A DNA stretch of 64,000 nucleotides, from positions 62,001 to 126,000 of the forward strand of contig NZ_JAGGLD010000001.1 of NCBI RefSeq assembly GCF_017874255.1, written 5' to 3'. The notes beneath the pieces were generated by a model. The model was given only the letters and a program-made list of their open reading frames with translations. It was not told where the DNA came from and made no database searches. The DNA comes from Paenibacillus shirakamiensis (lineage in GTDB: Bacteria; Bacillota; Bacilli; Paenibacillales; Paenibacillaceae). The position numbers and the translations under genes are program-made. Shown piece after piece: positions 8,882 to 17,589 of this stretch. The stretch's first letter is position 1, and the number at the start of each line of letters is the position of its first letter.

Positions 8882-10276
8882 ATGGAGACTTTACTACTGT
8901 GGTTATTCTACATTTCAACGCTTTACGCCTTTATTCCAGGGATGATCAGCCGGATGTTTGGTTTTCGGGTATTTAGGAAAGGGCGGACACAACGACAGAT
9001 TGCTTTAACTTTTGATGATGGGCCGGATCCGTTATACACACCTCAACTACTTGATCTACTCAAGCAGTTCGATGCCAAGGCTACTTTCTTTGTAGTGGGT
9101 TCGAATGCAGAGCGATACCCCGAAATAATCAAGCGAATCCATGAAGAGGGTCATCAGATTGGAATTCATAATTATGTCCACAAGACCAATTGGCTGATGC
9201 GTCCAGCTATGGTAAAAAAACAAATAGCCCAGACCGATCATATTATACACCAGATAACTGGAGAACGAACTTACTTCTATAGACCGCCTTGGGGCATTGT
9301 TAATTTGTTTGATTTCTCTAAGAAAAATGATACTCAAATCGTATTATGGTCTTCTATGTTCGGAGATTGGCGTTACCGAGTAGGGACAGAACGTTTGACT
9401 CGGCGCATGCTGAAAAAGCTGTCACCTGGTGAAATCTTTCTCCTTCACGATTGTGGGGCTACGCTAGGTGCTAACCGTGACGCACCTTCTCATATGCTTG
9501 AAGCGCTAGAGCATGTACTACATGAAGCATCGAAGAGAGGACTGCGCAGCATTAGAATTGACGAAATGATTGAATTATCGAATCCCGGTAATCTCGCAAG
9601 GCTAGATGAAGCTTGGAAAAGTCGGCATAAGGTGCCTATTTTACCGTGGTACAAAAAAGTGCTGGTCTTCCTTTGGCTGGTATGGGAAAAGATATTTCAT
9701 TTGGTGTTCCATTTGGAGACTACGAATGAAGAAGATCCCATCTTCCATTTCAGAAGTCGTTCCTACCAAGGGGAAGCCGTGGTAATGCAGGGGGGAGCCC
9801 GCCTTGAAAAAGGAGATAGAGTGCTGGAACTTCATTTTGATAACAAGAAGTTATTTGAGATTGGTTCACGTTCCAAATCAACCGTTCAATTAGCTATTCA
9901 AATGATTCGTGGAGTAGAGAAGACACTCCCGGAACTTGCTGCATACATCCGAAATCATCCAGAACTCGGTAAAATTAAGGCACTGTATGGCGTGAGTATG
10001 CTGAACAGAGGTCCTGAACAGTTTGGCTTTACCGTAGCAGACTTACCCAAAGGATTCTTTGCCTTATCGTCCCAGCTCTATTTGAAGCTTTTGATGAGAG
10101 TCATTCATCCTGGAGGGAACCAACATGTACGAAGACATGCGGAGCAGCTAGTTCCTAAGCTTATTGTGATGCCTACCGATTTGTTATTAAGTCGTTTTGC
10201 TGATAAAGGATCGCATCGTCCTATAGCTAATCATGTGAACGATCCCGAAGGGCTGGAAGCTACCATTCCATGTTGA
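8882..10276 (+). CDS. polysaccharide deacetylase (NodB domain) with a large C-terminal extension
   Basis: A 464-residue protein with an N-terminal hydrophobic segment (about 1-20), probably a membrane anchor. The NodB deacetylase domain has TFDDGPD (D45/D46), metal ligands HNYVH (H96, H100), RPPWG near 134 and LLHD near 189, so all CE4 catalytic motifs are present. The likely substrate is N-acetylated cell-wall or surface glycan. About 240 residues beyond the domain form an extra region without obvious repeats, possibly like the YkoP domain found with such deacetylases; this is tentative. The start ATG 8882 follows GGGGAGAG. Confidence 0.85.
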   Translation: METLLLWLFYISTLYAFIPGMISRMFGFRVFRKGRTQRQIALTFDDGPDPLYTPQLLDLLKQFDAKATFFVVGSNAERYPEIIKRIHEEGHQIGIHNYVHKTNWLMRPAMVKKQIAQTDHIIHQITGERTYFYRPPWGIVNLFDFSKKNDTQIVLWSSMFGDWRYRVGTERLTRRMLKKLSPGEIFLLHDCGATLGANRDAPSHMLEALEHVLHEASKRGLRSIRIDEMIELSNPGNLARLDEAWKSRHKVPILPWYKKVLVFLWLVWEKIFHLVFHLETTNEEDPIFHFRSRSYQGEAVVMQGGARLEKGDRVLELHFDNKKLFEIGSRSKSTVQLAIQMIRGVEKTLPELAAYIRNHPELGKIKALYGVSMLNRGPEQFGFTVADLPKGFFALSSQLYLKLLMRVIHPGGNQHVRRHAEQLVPKLIVMPTDLLLSRFADKGSHRPIANHVNDPEGLEATIPC

Positions 10277-10339
10277 TCTAAATGAAAAATGATTTTAATT
10301 TTATCTAAAGTAGGAATTCAAATAGAGGTAATGAAAGTG

Positions 10340-10371
10340 AAAAGGATGGCTATGTATGTGCCATCCTTTTT
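10340..10371. terminator. bidirectional intrinsic terminator between convergent genes
   Basis: AAAAGGATGGC pairs with GCCATCCTTTT and has T-runs on both strands, so it can serve the deacetylase gene and the opposing hydrolase gene. Confidence 0.8.
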
Positions 10372-10381
10372 GTGTTTTTAT

Positions 10382-11215
10382 TTAAATAACGTCATTAAAA
10401 TAAGTTAATAATGCTTTTTTTACATGAGGTCTCGGTTCAGAAACATCATGCCCTGCGTTACTTACATGGACAAGTGCAGGATCATATGCTTGGTACACTT
10501 GCAATTGTTCCTCATTTAATAAAGATCCTTCCTCTGTACCTTTGAAGATTAATATTTTCCCCTGAACATATTCTAACCCCGCTGAAACATTACATGCTGT
10601 TGAATCGCGATATATCCGCATGGGTAGATCTGCGGAATACCTATTGCGAATGATTCCGTCAACTTCAACGTAGTATTCATCTTTCTTATATTCAAATTCT
10701 TCCCGGCTAATATTATGAATTGTAGAGATTTCTGTGAACAACTGATTCCAAGATTTATAGGGCTTGTTAGACTGTTGAATTCTCTGAGCCCATTCTTCAT
10801 TGAATTTTGGATATTGTGTAGGATAGTCTCCAATTACAAGCCCATGCACATGTGTTGAATGCATTAACGCATAGTGAAGTGTATAAGGAACACCCATAGA
10901 ATACGCTATAAAATGAGCTTTTGATATACCCAAATGATGAAGTACAGCTTCGATATCAGAGCTCATATGTTGTAAGGTACATCCGGTATCCGGGAGTCCA
11001 CTATCTCCACGTCCTCGGAGATCCACAGCTACAACTTGTCTTGGGTTCTTGCTCACCTCGGAGGACAACAATTCTCCCATCCATTTGAACATTCGTGCAT
11101 TAGATAGGTTCCCATGTATACACACTATAGGTAATTTATCCGATGCAATAGTGGGTGTCCAGTGTAAAAAGTGGGTTGTGAAGCCCTCATCTCTACTAAT
11201 AAATTCGCTCTGCAT
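10382..11215 (-). CDS. alpha/beta hydrolase
   Basis: This 277-residue single-domain hydrolase has an oxyanion segment CIHGN (about 32-36), VDLRGRGDSG (about 64-73) and the nucleophile elbow AYSMG with Ser106. The probable catalytic histidine is in NAGHDVSEP near the C-terminus. There is no signal peptide, so it is cytosolic. The elbow begins with Ala instead of the usual Gly, which is tolerated in the family. The start ATG 11215 follows GGAGGATG. Substrate is unknown; esterase, lactonase or C-C hydrolase activities are all possible. Confidence 0.8.
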   Translation of the reverse strand: MQSEFISRDEGFTTHFLHWTPTIASDKLPIVCIHGNLSNARMFKWMGELLSSEVSKNPRQVVAVDLRGRGDSGLPDTGCTLQHMSSDIEAVLHHLGISKAHFIAYSMGVPYTLHYALMHSTHVHGLVIGDYPTQYPKFNEEWAQRIQQSNKPYKSWNQLFTEISTIHNISREEFEYKKDEYYVEVDGIIRNRYSADLPMRIYRDSTACNVSAGLEYVQGKILIFKGTEEGSLLNEEQLQVYQAYDPALVHVSNAGHDVSEPRPHVKKALLTYFNDVI

Positions 11216-11260
11216 ATTACGAACATCCTCCTCTCATTTTAAATAGCCTCAAGCGTTGTG

Positions 11261-11302
11261 AAAGGAAAAGGACATTACAAACTGTCGCAGTTTGTAATGT
11301 CC
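11261..11302 (-). terminator. intrinsic terminator downstream of ilvD
   Basis: A perfect 15-bp stem (GGACATTACAAACTG with its complement, 11270-11302) with a 3-nt loop is followed on the minus strand by TTTTCCTTT. It lies about 100 bp after the ilvD stop codon. A weaker ACCTA/TAGGT hairpin with a T-run (about 11335-11362) lies between. Confidence 0.75.
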
Positions 11303-11404
11303 TCTGTATAATAAGAAAAATATTTATCTCCAACCTACATCATGGTTAGGATAGGTTTTTTGTTACAAGTTAAAAGCAATATAGGAAATAAAATAAGTGC
11401 TGGA

Positions 11405-13090
11405 TTAGATCTTCAGAACGCCGCCAGAGCTAGCATTTGTAACCAATTTGGAATAACGAGCTAAGTAACCTGTCTTCACTTTAGGTTCAAAGCCCTTCCA
11501 ATGAGAACGTCTAACGGATAATTCTTCTTCATCTACTAGCAACTCGATTTTACGATTGTTGAGATCTAGTTCAATGATGTCACCATCTTCAACGAAGGCA
11601 ATCGGTCCACCTTCTGCAGCTTCTGGAGAAATATGACCAATGCTGATTCCGCGTGATGCGCCAGAGAAGCGTCCATCGGTAATCAAGCCGACTTTTGCAC
11701 CAAGGCCCATACCTACAATCTGGGAAGTAGGGGCAAGCATCTCAGGCATACCTGGTCCACCTTTAGGTCCTTCATAACGGATCACGACAACATGGCCTTC
11801 TTTAACTTTGCCGTTCGCAATGCCTTCGAGCGCTTGTTCTTGGGAATCGAAGCAAATGGCTGGGCCTTTGTGATAGCCTCCTACGGAAGCATCCACAGCA
11901 CCCACCTTGATTACAGATCCTTCAGGTGCTAAGTTACCATATAGTACAGCCAGTCCTCCACGTTCGGAGTGAGGATTGTCAATTGCATGAATGACTTCAA
12001 AGTCTTGAATTTCAACGCCTTCTACATTTTCGCGCAATGTTTTGCCGGACACCGTTATACAGTCTCCATGGATTGCACCTGGTTTCTTCAGCAATTCGTT
12101 GATTACGGCACTTACGCCGCCCGCACGATGCACATCTTCAATAAAATGGTTCGATGCTGGTGCTAACTTGGAAATATGCGGTACGCGATTAGCTACCTCA
12201 TTAATGCGTTGCAATGGATATTCTAATCCAGCTTCATGCGCTAGCGCTAAAGTATGAAGTACAGTATTCGTAGATCCACCCATAGCCATATCTAGAGCAA
12301 ATGCATTATCAATCGCTTCTATATTTACAATATCACGTGGTTTGAGATCTAGTTGAATTAGTTCCATTAATTGACGAGCGGATTGTCTAACAAAATCACG
12401 ACGTTCTTCTGCAACCGCTAGAATCGTACCGTTACCTGGTAGTGCAAGACCCATAGCTTCAGCAAGACAGTTCATAGAGTTCGCGGTGAACATCCCTGAA
12501 CAAGATCCACAGGTTGGACAACCAAATTGTTCGAGTTCAAGAAGATCAGCATCATTAATCTTACCCGCCTGATAAGCACCTACACCTTCGAATACAGACG
12601 TAAGTGATAATTTATTCCCTTTGCTATCCACGCCAGCCTTCATCGGACCACCGCTCACAAAGATTGTTGGGATGTTCACACGAAGTGCGCCCATCATCAT
12701 GCCGGGTGTAATTTTATCACAGTTCGGGATACAGACCATGCCATCGAACCAGTGAGCGGATACTACAGTCTCTAAGGAATCTGCAATAATCTCACGGGAA
12801 GGAAGCGAGTAACGCATACCAATATGACCCATGGCGATTCCGTCATCAACTCCAATAGTATTGAATTCGAAAGGTACCCCGCCCGCTTCACGAATCGCTT
12901 CTTTTACAATCTTACCGAACTCTTGTAAATGCACGTGGCCCGGTACAATATCAATATAAGAGTTACATACTGCAATAAAAGGTTTGTGGAAATCTTCTTC
13001 CTTCACGCCTGCAGCACGGAGCAAACTCCGGTGAGGTGCTCGGTCAAAGCCTTTTTTGATCATATCTGAACGCATTTTTTTTGGTTTCAT
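11405..13090 (-). CDS. ilvD: dihydroxy-acid dehydratase
   Basis: IlvD dehydrates 2,3-dihydroxy-isovalerate and its methylvalerate homologue in valine, isoleucine and pantothenate synthesis. The protein is 561 residues, the normal length. The iron-sulfur cysteines are in [12 protein letters not shown] (C42), PNCDKITPG (C124) and [10 protein letters not shown] (C197), and the C-terminal GRFSGASRG block is intact. I start at ATG 13090, with GGGGGAAG upstream; the frame stays open upstream but that region lacks a ribosome site. It stands alone, away from other ilv genes. No T-box was recognised upstream. Confidence 0.95.
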   Translation of the reverse strand: MKPKKMRSDMIKKGFDRAPHRSLLRAAGVKEEDFHKPFIAVCNSYIDIVPGHVHLQEFGKIVKEAIREAGGVPFEFNTIGVDDGIAMGHIGMRYSLPSREIIADSLETVVSAHWFDGMVCIPNCDKITPGMMMGALRVNIPTIFVSGGPMKAGVDSKGNKLSLTSVFEGVGAYQAGKINDADLLELEQFGCPTCGSCSGMFTANSMNCLAEAMGLALPGNGTILAVAEERRDFVRQSARQLMELIQLDLKPRDIVNIEAIDNAFALDMAMGGSTNTVLHTLALAHEAGLEYPLQRINEVANRVPHISKLAPASNHFIEDVHRAGGVSAVINELLKKPGAIHGDCITVSGKTLRENVEGVEIQDFEVIHAIDNPHSERGGLAVLYGNLAPEGSVIKVGAVDASVGGYHKGPAICFDSQEQALEGIANGKVKEGHVVVIRYEGPKGGPGMPEMLAPTSQIVGMGLGAKVGLITDGRFSGASRGISIGHISPEAAEGGPIAFVEDGDIIELDLNNRKIELLVDEEELSVRRSHWKGFEPKVKTGYLARYSKLVTNASSGGVLKI

Positions 13091-13217
13091 GATGTCGCTT
13101 CCCCCTGTATATGATAATAGTTTAAGAATGTAATCCGCTAAAGCTTTATCAAAGTCTATCACAACCGGGAATTTTTTTCTAGCATAGACACCTACTCACT
13201 TTATCCGTGAAAATTTA

Positions 13218-13264
13218 AAGAAAAAAGCCAGTCTCCTGTCCCTAAATGGAGAGAAGACTGACCT
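13218..13264 (-). terminator. intrinsic terminator after the KGG-repeat gene
   Basis: On the minus strand GGTCAGTCT pairs with AGACTGGC, with an inner TCTCC/GGAGA-like pairing, followed by TTTTTTCTTT. Confidence 0.75.
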
Positions 13265-13294
13265 TAATCTTAACTATATGGGGATGAACCCAAA

Positions 13295-13555
13295 TTAACT
13301 GTTTTTACTGCGGGCTTCGCCGCCTTTTTTTCCAATTTCACGGTAGAAGTTTTTGTCATGGGAATCTGAAGTCGCTTCGCCACCCTTTTGACCGATTTCT
13401 TGATAGAACTCACGGTCATGATTCTTAGAGGTAGCTTGTCCGCCCTTCTGACCAATATTTTGATAGAATTGTTTACCGTGATTTTTGGCTGTTGCTTCGC
13501 CTCCAAGACGACCTGCTTCTTCCCGACTCAGCTTTGCTTTGGTGTTACGTGCCAT
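13295..13555 (-). CDS. KGG-repeat small hydrophilic stress protein
   Basis: This 86-residue, charged, probably disordered protein has four glycine-rich repeats, each about 17-18 residues (one GRLGGEAT followed by three with a GQKGG or GKKGG core). The units end in KNH or SHD before the next FYQ/FYR. This is the KGG motif of general stress proteins such as GsiB and YciG. GsiB-like proteins are linked to desiccation and heat tolerance; here that is an inference. The start ATG 13555 follows AGGAGTGA. It is a single-gene unit with its own terminator. Antisense-frame reading frames over it are shadows. Confidence 0.85.
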   Translation of the reverse strand: MARNTKAKLSREEAGRLGGEATAKNHGKQFYQNIGQKGGQATSKNHDREFYQEIGQKGGEATSDSHDKNFYREIGKKGGEARSKNS

Positions 13556-13770
13556 CAAAAATCACTCCTTATTAAGTATTGGATTTAGGTTGTTACATTG
13601 CTTAGTTGTATATACCACCGGGCTGGAAGCTGAAACATAAAACAGCCATATAAATGGAAAAGTAAGGTGGGTTATTACCGAAATAGACTAAGCAGGACAA
13701 GAATTTTTTGGCTAACACAGTAAATTCCTGTAAACTAAATAAAGAAGAATTGATCGATGAGGGGTGGGTT

Positions 13771-14532
13771 ATGACTACGCTTCATGTGCATGGAAAGGCC
13801 TATGCATGTTCTTGTATTTTGTTCGACAAGGATGGAACTTTACTTGATTTCATGCGACTTTGGGGACATTGGGCTGAGCAGGTAACACATCAGATGTATA
13901 CCCGGGTTACCTCGCTAGGTGGTCAGCTTCCTCACAGAGGAAGAGATATACTCGGGCTGTATTATGATGAACTGAATCAGCTTATAGGCTATGATAAAAA
14001 GGGGCCGCTTGCTATGGCATCCGTTCAAGAGACGGAAGGTCTGCTAGCTTGGCAACTATATGCTGCTGGCATGCCTTGGAACGAGGCGATCAGCGAAATA
14101 CGCGAAATTTGTGCATCAGCTAGCGCAGAGATAGAGTATAAGAAACAGGCTGATCCTATGCCAGATCTAATTCCTTTTCTAAATAATTGCCGCGCACATG
14201 GTATTCCTATGGGCGTCGTGAGCACCGATCTTACTAAACATGCAGTTCGACATCTAGATGGCTTAACGTATTATTTTAATACCATTGTAGGTAATGATCG
14301 AGTCAAGCAGGGCAAACCTGCGGCAGATTCTGTAATTCTCGCTTGTAATGAACTTGGGACACGACTATCAGATGCGGTTATTATAGGAGATAGCAATGCC
14401 GATATGCAGATGGGGAAAGCGGCTAACGTAGGCTTAACTATCGGCTACTGTCCAGATCGTAAAGATGAGGTCTTGCTAAAGGATGCCGAGATATGTATAC
14501 GTAGTTACGCTGATTTGGAGGTGCGGGAATGA
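13771..14532 (+). CDS. HAD family hydrolase, phosphoglycolate phosphatase-like
   Basis: A 253-residue HAD phosphatase. Motif I is LFDKDGTLLDF (D19, D21), motif II is in GVVSTDLTK, and motif IV is GDSNADMQMGKAANVG; an alpha-helical cap lies between motifs I and II. I chose ATG 13771 behind GAGGGGTGG rather than the weak TTG 13708. Its stop overlaps the next gene's ATG by 4 bp (ATGA), so the two are co-translated. Substrate unknown; small phosphorylated metabolites are typical. Confidence 0.85.
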   Translation: MTTLHVHGKAYACSCILFDKDGTLLDFMRLWGHWAEQVTHQMYTRVTSLGGQLPHRGRDILGLYYDELNQLIGYDKKGPLAMASVQETEGLLAWQLYAAGMPWNEAISEIREICASASAEIEYKKQADPMPDLIPFLNNCRAHGIPMGVVSTDLTKHAVRHLDGLTYYFNTIVGNDRVKQGKPAADSVILACNELGTRLSDAVIIGDSNADMQMGKAANVGLTIGYCPDRKDEVLLKDAEICIRSYADLEVRE

Positions 14533-15296
14533 GGCAACTAGGGAATATGGAAGAACAACTGGACCAACTGAGTGAATGGATTCAGGACAGTAGTCGAATT
14601 GTATTCTTCGGAGGGGCTGGGATCTCAACGGAGAGCGGCATTCCGGATTTTAGATCGGCCGCAGGACTGTATCAGACCGAACATCAAACTCCTTATACGC
14701 CGGAACAGATCTTGAGCCGATCCTTTTTTGATAGGCATCCTGAGGTGTTCTATGACTTCTATAGGTCCAAGATGCTTCATCCAGAAGCCCAGCCTAATGC
14801 AGGGCATCAACTTCTTGCGGAGCTAGAGCGTGAAGGGAAATTACATGCGATTATCACTCAAAATATAGACGGACTACATCAAAAAGCGGGAAGCGAGCAG
14901 GTCCTTGAACTACATGGATCTATTCATAGGAATTATTGCATTTATTGTCGTAAATTTTTCTCACTTGCCGAGATAATGAACCAAGACGAGTTAGTCCCTA
15001 GATGTGATGTCTGCCATGGCATGGTGAAGCCTGATGTCGTCCTATATGAAGAAATGCTAGATCCATTAATCATGGAAGCTTCCATAGATGCGATTCGGCA
15101 AGCTGACCTGCTTTTAGTTGGGGGGACTTCTCTAACGGTGCAACCAGCGGCTCATTTTGTTTCTTATTTCGAAGGCAGACATAGCGTACTCGTGAATATA
15201 ACCTCAACTTCTTATGATACCAAGGTGGATTTGTGTCTCCAAGCTCCTATAGGCAGCGTGTTCAGCGGTGTTCGTAAACGGCTTAATTTAATTTGA
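14529..15296 (+). CDS. NAD-dependent protein deacylase, sirtuin family
   Basis: This 255-residue Sir2 enzyme removes acyl groups from lysines using NAD. Visible features are the NAD-binding FFGGAGISTESGIPDFRS (about 26-43), QNIDGLH (111-117), catalytic His129 in LELHGS, a zinc site of C137/C140 and C159/C162, and VGGTSLTVQPAA. The start ATG 14529 overlaps the HAD gene stop. A possible role is regulating acetyl-CoA-producing metabolism (B. subtilis SrtN), but linkage with a HAD phosphatase gives no clear target. Confidence 0.92.
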   Translation: MRQLGNMEEQLDQLSEWIQDSSRIVFFGGAGISTESGIPDFRSAAGLYQTEHQTPYTPEQILSRSFFDRHPEVFYDFYRSKMLHPEAQPNAGHQLLAELEREGKLHAIITQNIDGLHQKAGSEQVLELHGSIHRNYCIYCRKFFSLAEIMNQDELVPRCDVCHGMVKPDVVLYEEMLDPLIMEASIDAIRQADLLLVGGTSLTVQPAAHFVSYFEGRHSVLVNITSTSYDTKVDLCLQAPIGSVFSGVRKRLNLI

Positions 15297-15401
15297 ATGT
15301 CGATAAAATTAGGTTTCAAAAGGAAGCGGTTTCTTGCAATCACATTCAGGAAAGAGCTATTATACCTCTAGACACATGAAGAAGGGTGGAGAAAACAAAA
15401 C

Positions 15402-16412
15402 ATGGTATACAGTGCGCAAGAGAACCGTTATGAGACTATGAAGTACAACCGTGTTGGCCGTTCTGGTCTGAAACTCCCGGCAATCTCTTTGGGACTTTGG
15501 CACAATTTTGGCGGGGTAGATACATTTGAGAATGGACGGAATATGCTTTTAAGAGCATTTGACTTAGGCATCACACATTTCGATTTGGCGAATAATTATG
15601 GCCCGCCTCCAGGTTCAGCAGAAGAAATGTTCGGACAAGTGCTGAAAAAAGATCTGGCTCCTTACCGAGACGAACTTATAATTTCCTCCAAAGCAGGATA
15701 TACGATGTGGCCAGGTCCCTATGGAGACTTTGGCTCACGTAAATATTTGATCGCAAGTCTCGACCAAAGCTTGAAGCGGATGGGCCTTGAATATGTTGAT
15801 ATCTTTTACTCCCATCGCCCAGATCCCAATACGCCTTTGGAAGAAACGATGCAGGCCCTCGATCACATGGTTCGTTCAGGTAAAGCTCTCTATGTTGGCT
15901 TGTCCAACTATTCTGCGGAACAAACGGAGAAAGCTGTGGATATCCTGAGACAATTAGGTACGCCTCTCTTGATACACCAACCTAAATATTCAATGTTCGA
16001 GCGTTGGATTGAGCATGGATTACAGGATGTTCTGGACCGAGAAGGCGTGGGGAGCATTGCCTTCTGTCCATTGGCACAAGGCCTTCTGACCAGTAAATAT
16101 TTGAATGGTGTGCCAGAGAGCTCCCGCGCTGCGAGTTCCACAGGAGCACTACAGAAGGATCAAATTACGCCAGAAGCCCTTCGCAAAATCCGGGCGCTGA
16201 ATCAAGTGGCTTCTTCCCGAGGTCAAAGTCTAGCTCAGTTTTCCTTATCTTGGGTGCTCCGTGGAGGTAGATTAAGTTCTGCTTTAATTGGGGCAAGTCG
16301 AGTTAGCCAAATTGAGGAGAATGTAGCTGCACTTAACAAGCTTGATTTCACTGAAGAAGAGCTGAGTCGTGTGGAGACTATATTAAAGACAGAAAATGAT
16401 TCAGAACAATAA
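15402..16412 (+). CDS. aldo/keto reductase, YghZ-like
   Basis: A 336-residue NADPH-dependent aldo/keto reductase. The catalytic tetrad is visible as D61 and Y66 (HFDLANNYGPPPG), K97 (SSKAGY) and a histidine in FYSHRPDP. The N-terminal YNRVGRSGLKLPAISLGLW stretch and the PGPYGDFGSRKYL loop are typical of YghZ-type glyceraldehyde 3-phosphate reductases, which detoxify aldehydes. The start ATG 15402 follows AAGGGTGGAG. It is a single-gene unit ending at the terminator 16463-16496. Substrate assignment is by family only. Confidence 0.88.
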   Translation: MVYSAQENRYETMKYNRVGRSGLKLPAISLGLWHNFGGVDTFENGRNMLLRAFDLGITHFDLANNYGPPPGSAEEMFGQVLKKDLAPYRDELIISSKAGYTMWPGPYGDFGSRKYLIASLDQSLKRMGLEYVDIFYSHRPDPNTPLEETMQALDHMVRSGKALYVGLSNYSAEQTEKAVDILRQLGTPLLIHQPKYSMFERWIEHGLQDVLDREGVGSIAFCPLAQGLLTSKYLNGVPESSRAASSTGALQKDQITPEALRKIRALNQVASSRGQSLAQFSLSWVLRGGRLSSALIGASRVSQIEENVAALNKLDFTEEELSRVETILKTENDSEQ

Positions 16413-16462
16413 ATAATCAACTCTAAATAATCAAATCTATGTGTAATAGGTTCTAAAAAAGT

Positions 16463-16496
16463 AAACCCGCTAACAGACACTGTAGCGGGTTTTTTG
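16463..16496 (+). terminator. intrinsic terminator after the aldo/keto reductase gene
   Basis: AACCCGCTA pairs with TAGCGGGTT around a loop of about 9 nt, then TTTTT. The opposing araC-type gene ends 30 bp away. Confidence 0.85.
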
Positions 16497-16525
16497 TGTG
16501 CAATAATATAGGGATATTCCTTGAT

Positions 16526-17413
16526 CTAGTGTTCTGAATCTTGGATTAGAGCTGATCCATTGAGATCACCTGCGGTCATTTTGCGATAACTACTAGGTGG
16601 GCGGCCATGAAGGCGGCTGAATTGGCGTGAAAAGTATAAGGCATCAGGCATCCCAACAGACGCAGCAATTTGCTGAGTGGATAAATCAGGACGTTCTCGC
16701 AGCAAAAGACGGGCTTTATCCATACGCAGCCTTAATAGATAGGTTACTGGAGATACGCCAATTTGTTTTTTGAAAATGCGGGAGAGATAGGCCCGATTAT
16801 ATCCCATACTCTTGGACATTTCTTCGATAGATACAGGATACGCATATTGTGAAGTCATCGTCTGAATCATTTGTTTCACAATATATTGAAGGCCGGATTC
16901 ACTTTCTAGAGGGATAGCGGTCTCCTTCAGCGTGTCCTCAGCTTCCGCTAGTAACATATAGAGATGCCCTAAAGACAGGAGGTGTGCATGACCTTGGCGC
17001 TGCTGAAAAGCGGCTAGTACGTTAATAAAATGTTGCGAGAATTTCTCCACATTACAGGCATGAATAACTGGATGATGTAAATCGAATCCAGCTTCAGCAA
17101 CGATTGATGAAGCTCCTATTCCCGTAAAAGCAATCCAGCGGTAGCGCCAAGGATTCTCAGAATGAGAACCATAGCTAATCAGCTGCTCGGGGTGAATTAG
17201 AAATCCATCCCCTGCGGATAAGCTATAGCTTGTCCATTCGTTCGTGAAAGTACCTTGTCCTTCTTCAATAAGGTGCAACAAATAATAATCAACAACTTTG
17301 GGCCCAAGCAAGTGGTTCGGGCGAGTCTGACTCGCCCCGCAAAAAAGAACCTGTACAGGGCTATCAATCGAAGGTGCGGGATTCGCGGCGGCAACATACG
17401 TCTCAGGCTGCAC
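16526..17413 (-). CDS. AraC family transcriptional regulator, probable galactose regulator
   Basis: This 295-residue regulator has an N-terminal cupin-like sensor (about 20-150) and a C-terminal double helix-turn-helix (about 190-285; YPVSIEEMSKSMGYNRAYLSRIFKK and the ISTQQIAASVGMPDALYFSRQF-like second helix pair). It is divergent from galK with a 176-bp gap that holds a TCACAT/ATGTGA inverted repeat, so activation of the gal genes by an alpha-galactoside or galactose is a reasonable inference. The start GTG 17413 has AGAAGTG upstream. Confidence 0.85.
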   Translation of the reverse strand: MQPETYVAAANPAPSIDSPVQVLFCGASQTRPNHLLGPKVVDYYLLHLIEEGQGTFTNEWTSYSLSAGDGFLIHPEQLISYGSHSENPWRYRWIAFTGIGASSIVAEAGFDLHHPVIHACNVEKFSQHFINVLAAFQQRQGHAHLLSLGHLYMLLAEAEDTLKETAIPLESESGLQYIVKQMIQTMTSQYAYPVSIEEMSKSMGYNRAYLSRIFKKQIGVSPVTYLLRLRMDKARLLLRERPDLSTQQIAASVGMPDALYFSRQFSRLHGRPPSSYRKMTAGDLNGSALIQDSEH

Positions 17414-17471
17414 AGAATTTCACTTCTTTCTATATTGACAATACGATATGAAATTAGCATAGCTTAAAAAG

Positions 17472-17489
17472 TCACATTAATCCATGTGA
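17472..17489. promoter_or_regulatory. inverted repeat TCACAT-N6-ATGTGA, candidate operator
   Basis: A perfect 6-6-6 inverted repeat lies midway between the divergent AraC-type regulator and galK, just upstream of the predicted galK -35. Spacing is one helical turn between half-sites. Either the AraC-type protein or another dimeric regulator could bind. Confidence 0.4.
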
Positions 17490-17505
17490 AAAACGCATAG
17501 TTGCA

Positions 17506-17534
17506 TTATCAAAACTGAAGCGAACCTATATACT
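17506..17534 (+). promoter_or_regulatory. putative galK promoter
   Basis: TTATCA (17506-17511), a 17-bp spacer and TATACT (17529-17534), about 55 bp upstream of the galK start. The -35 is imperfect, as expected for an activator-dependent promoter. Confidence 0.45.
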
Positions 17535-17589
17535 TTACTCATAGACAACATGATTGCTACCAACAATTTGAAGAAGCAGGTGGAAGGGC

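Noticed and set aside
13270..13506. A 78-codon minus-strand frame overlapping the KGG-repeat gene
   Set aside because: It is a shifted frame of the same repeats; the overlapping frame has the KGG motifs and a good ribosome site.
15321..15334. A cre-like sequence upstream of the aldo/keto reductase gene
   Set aside because: It has three mismatches to the fixed cre positions, too weak to call.
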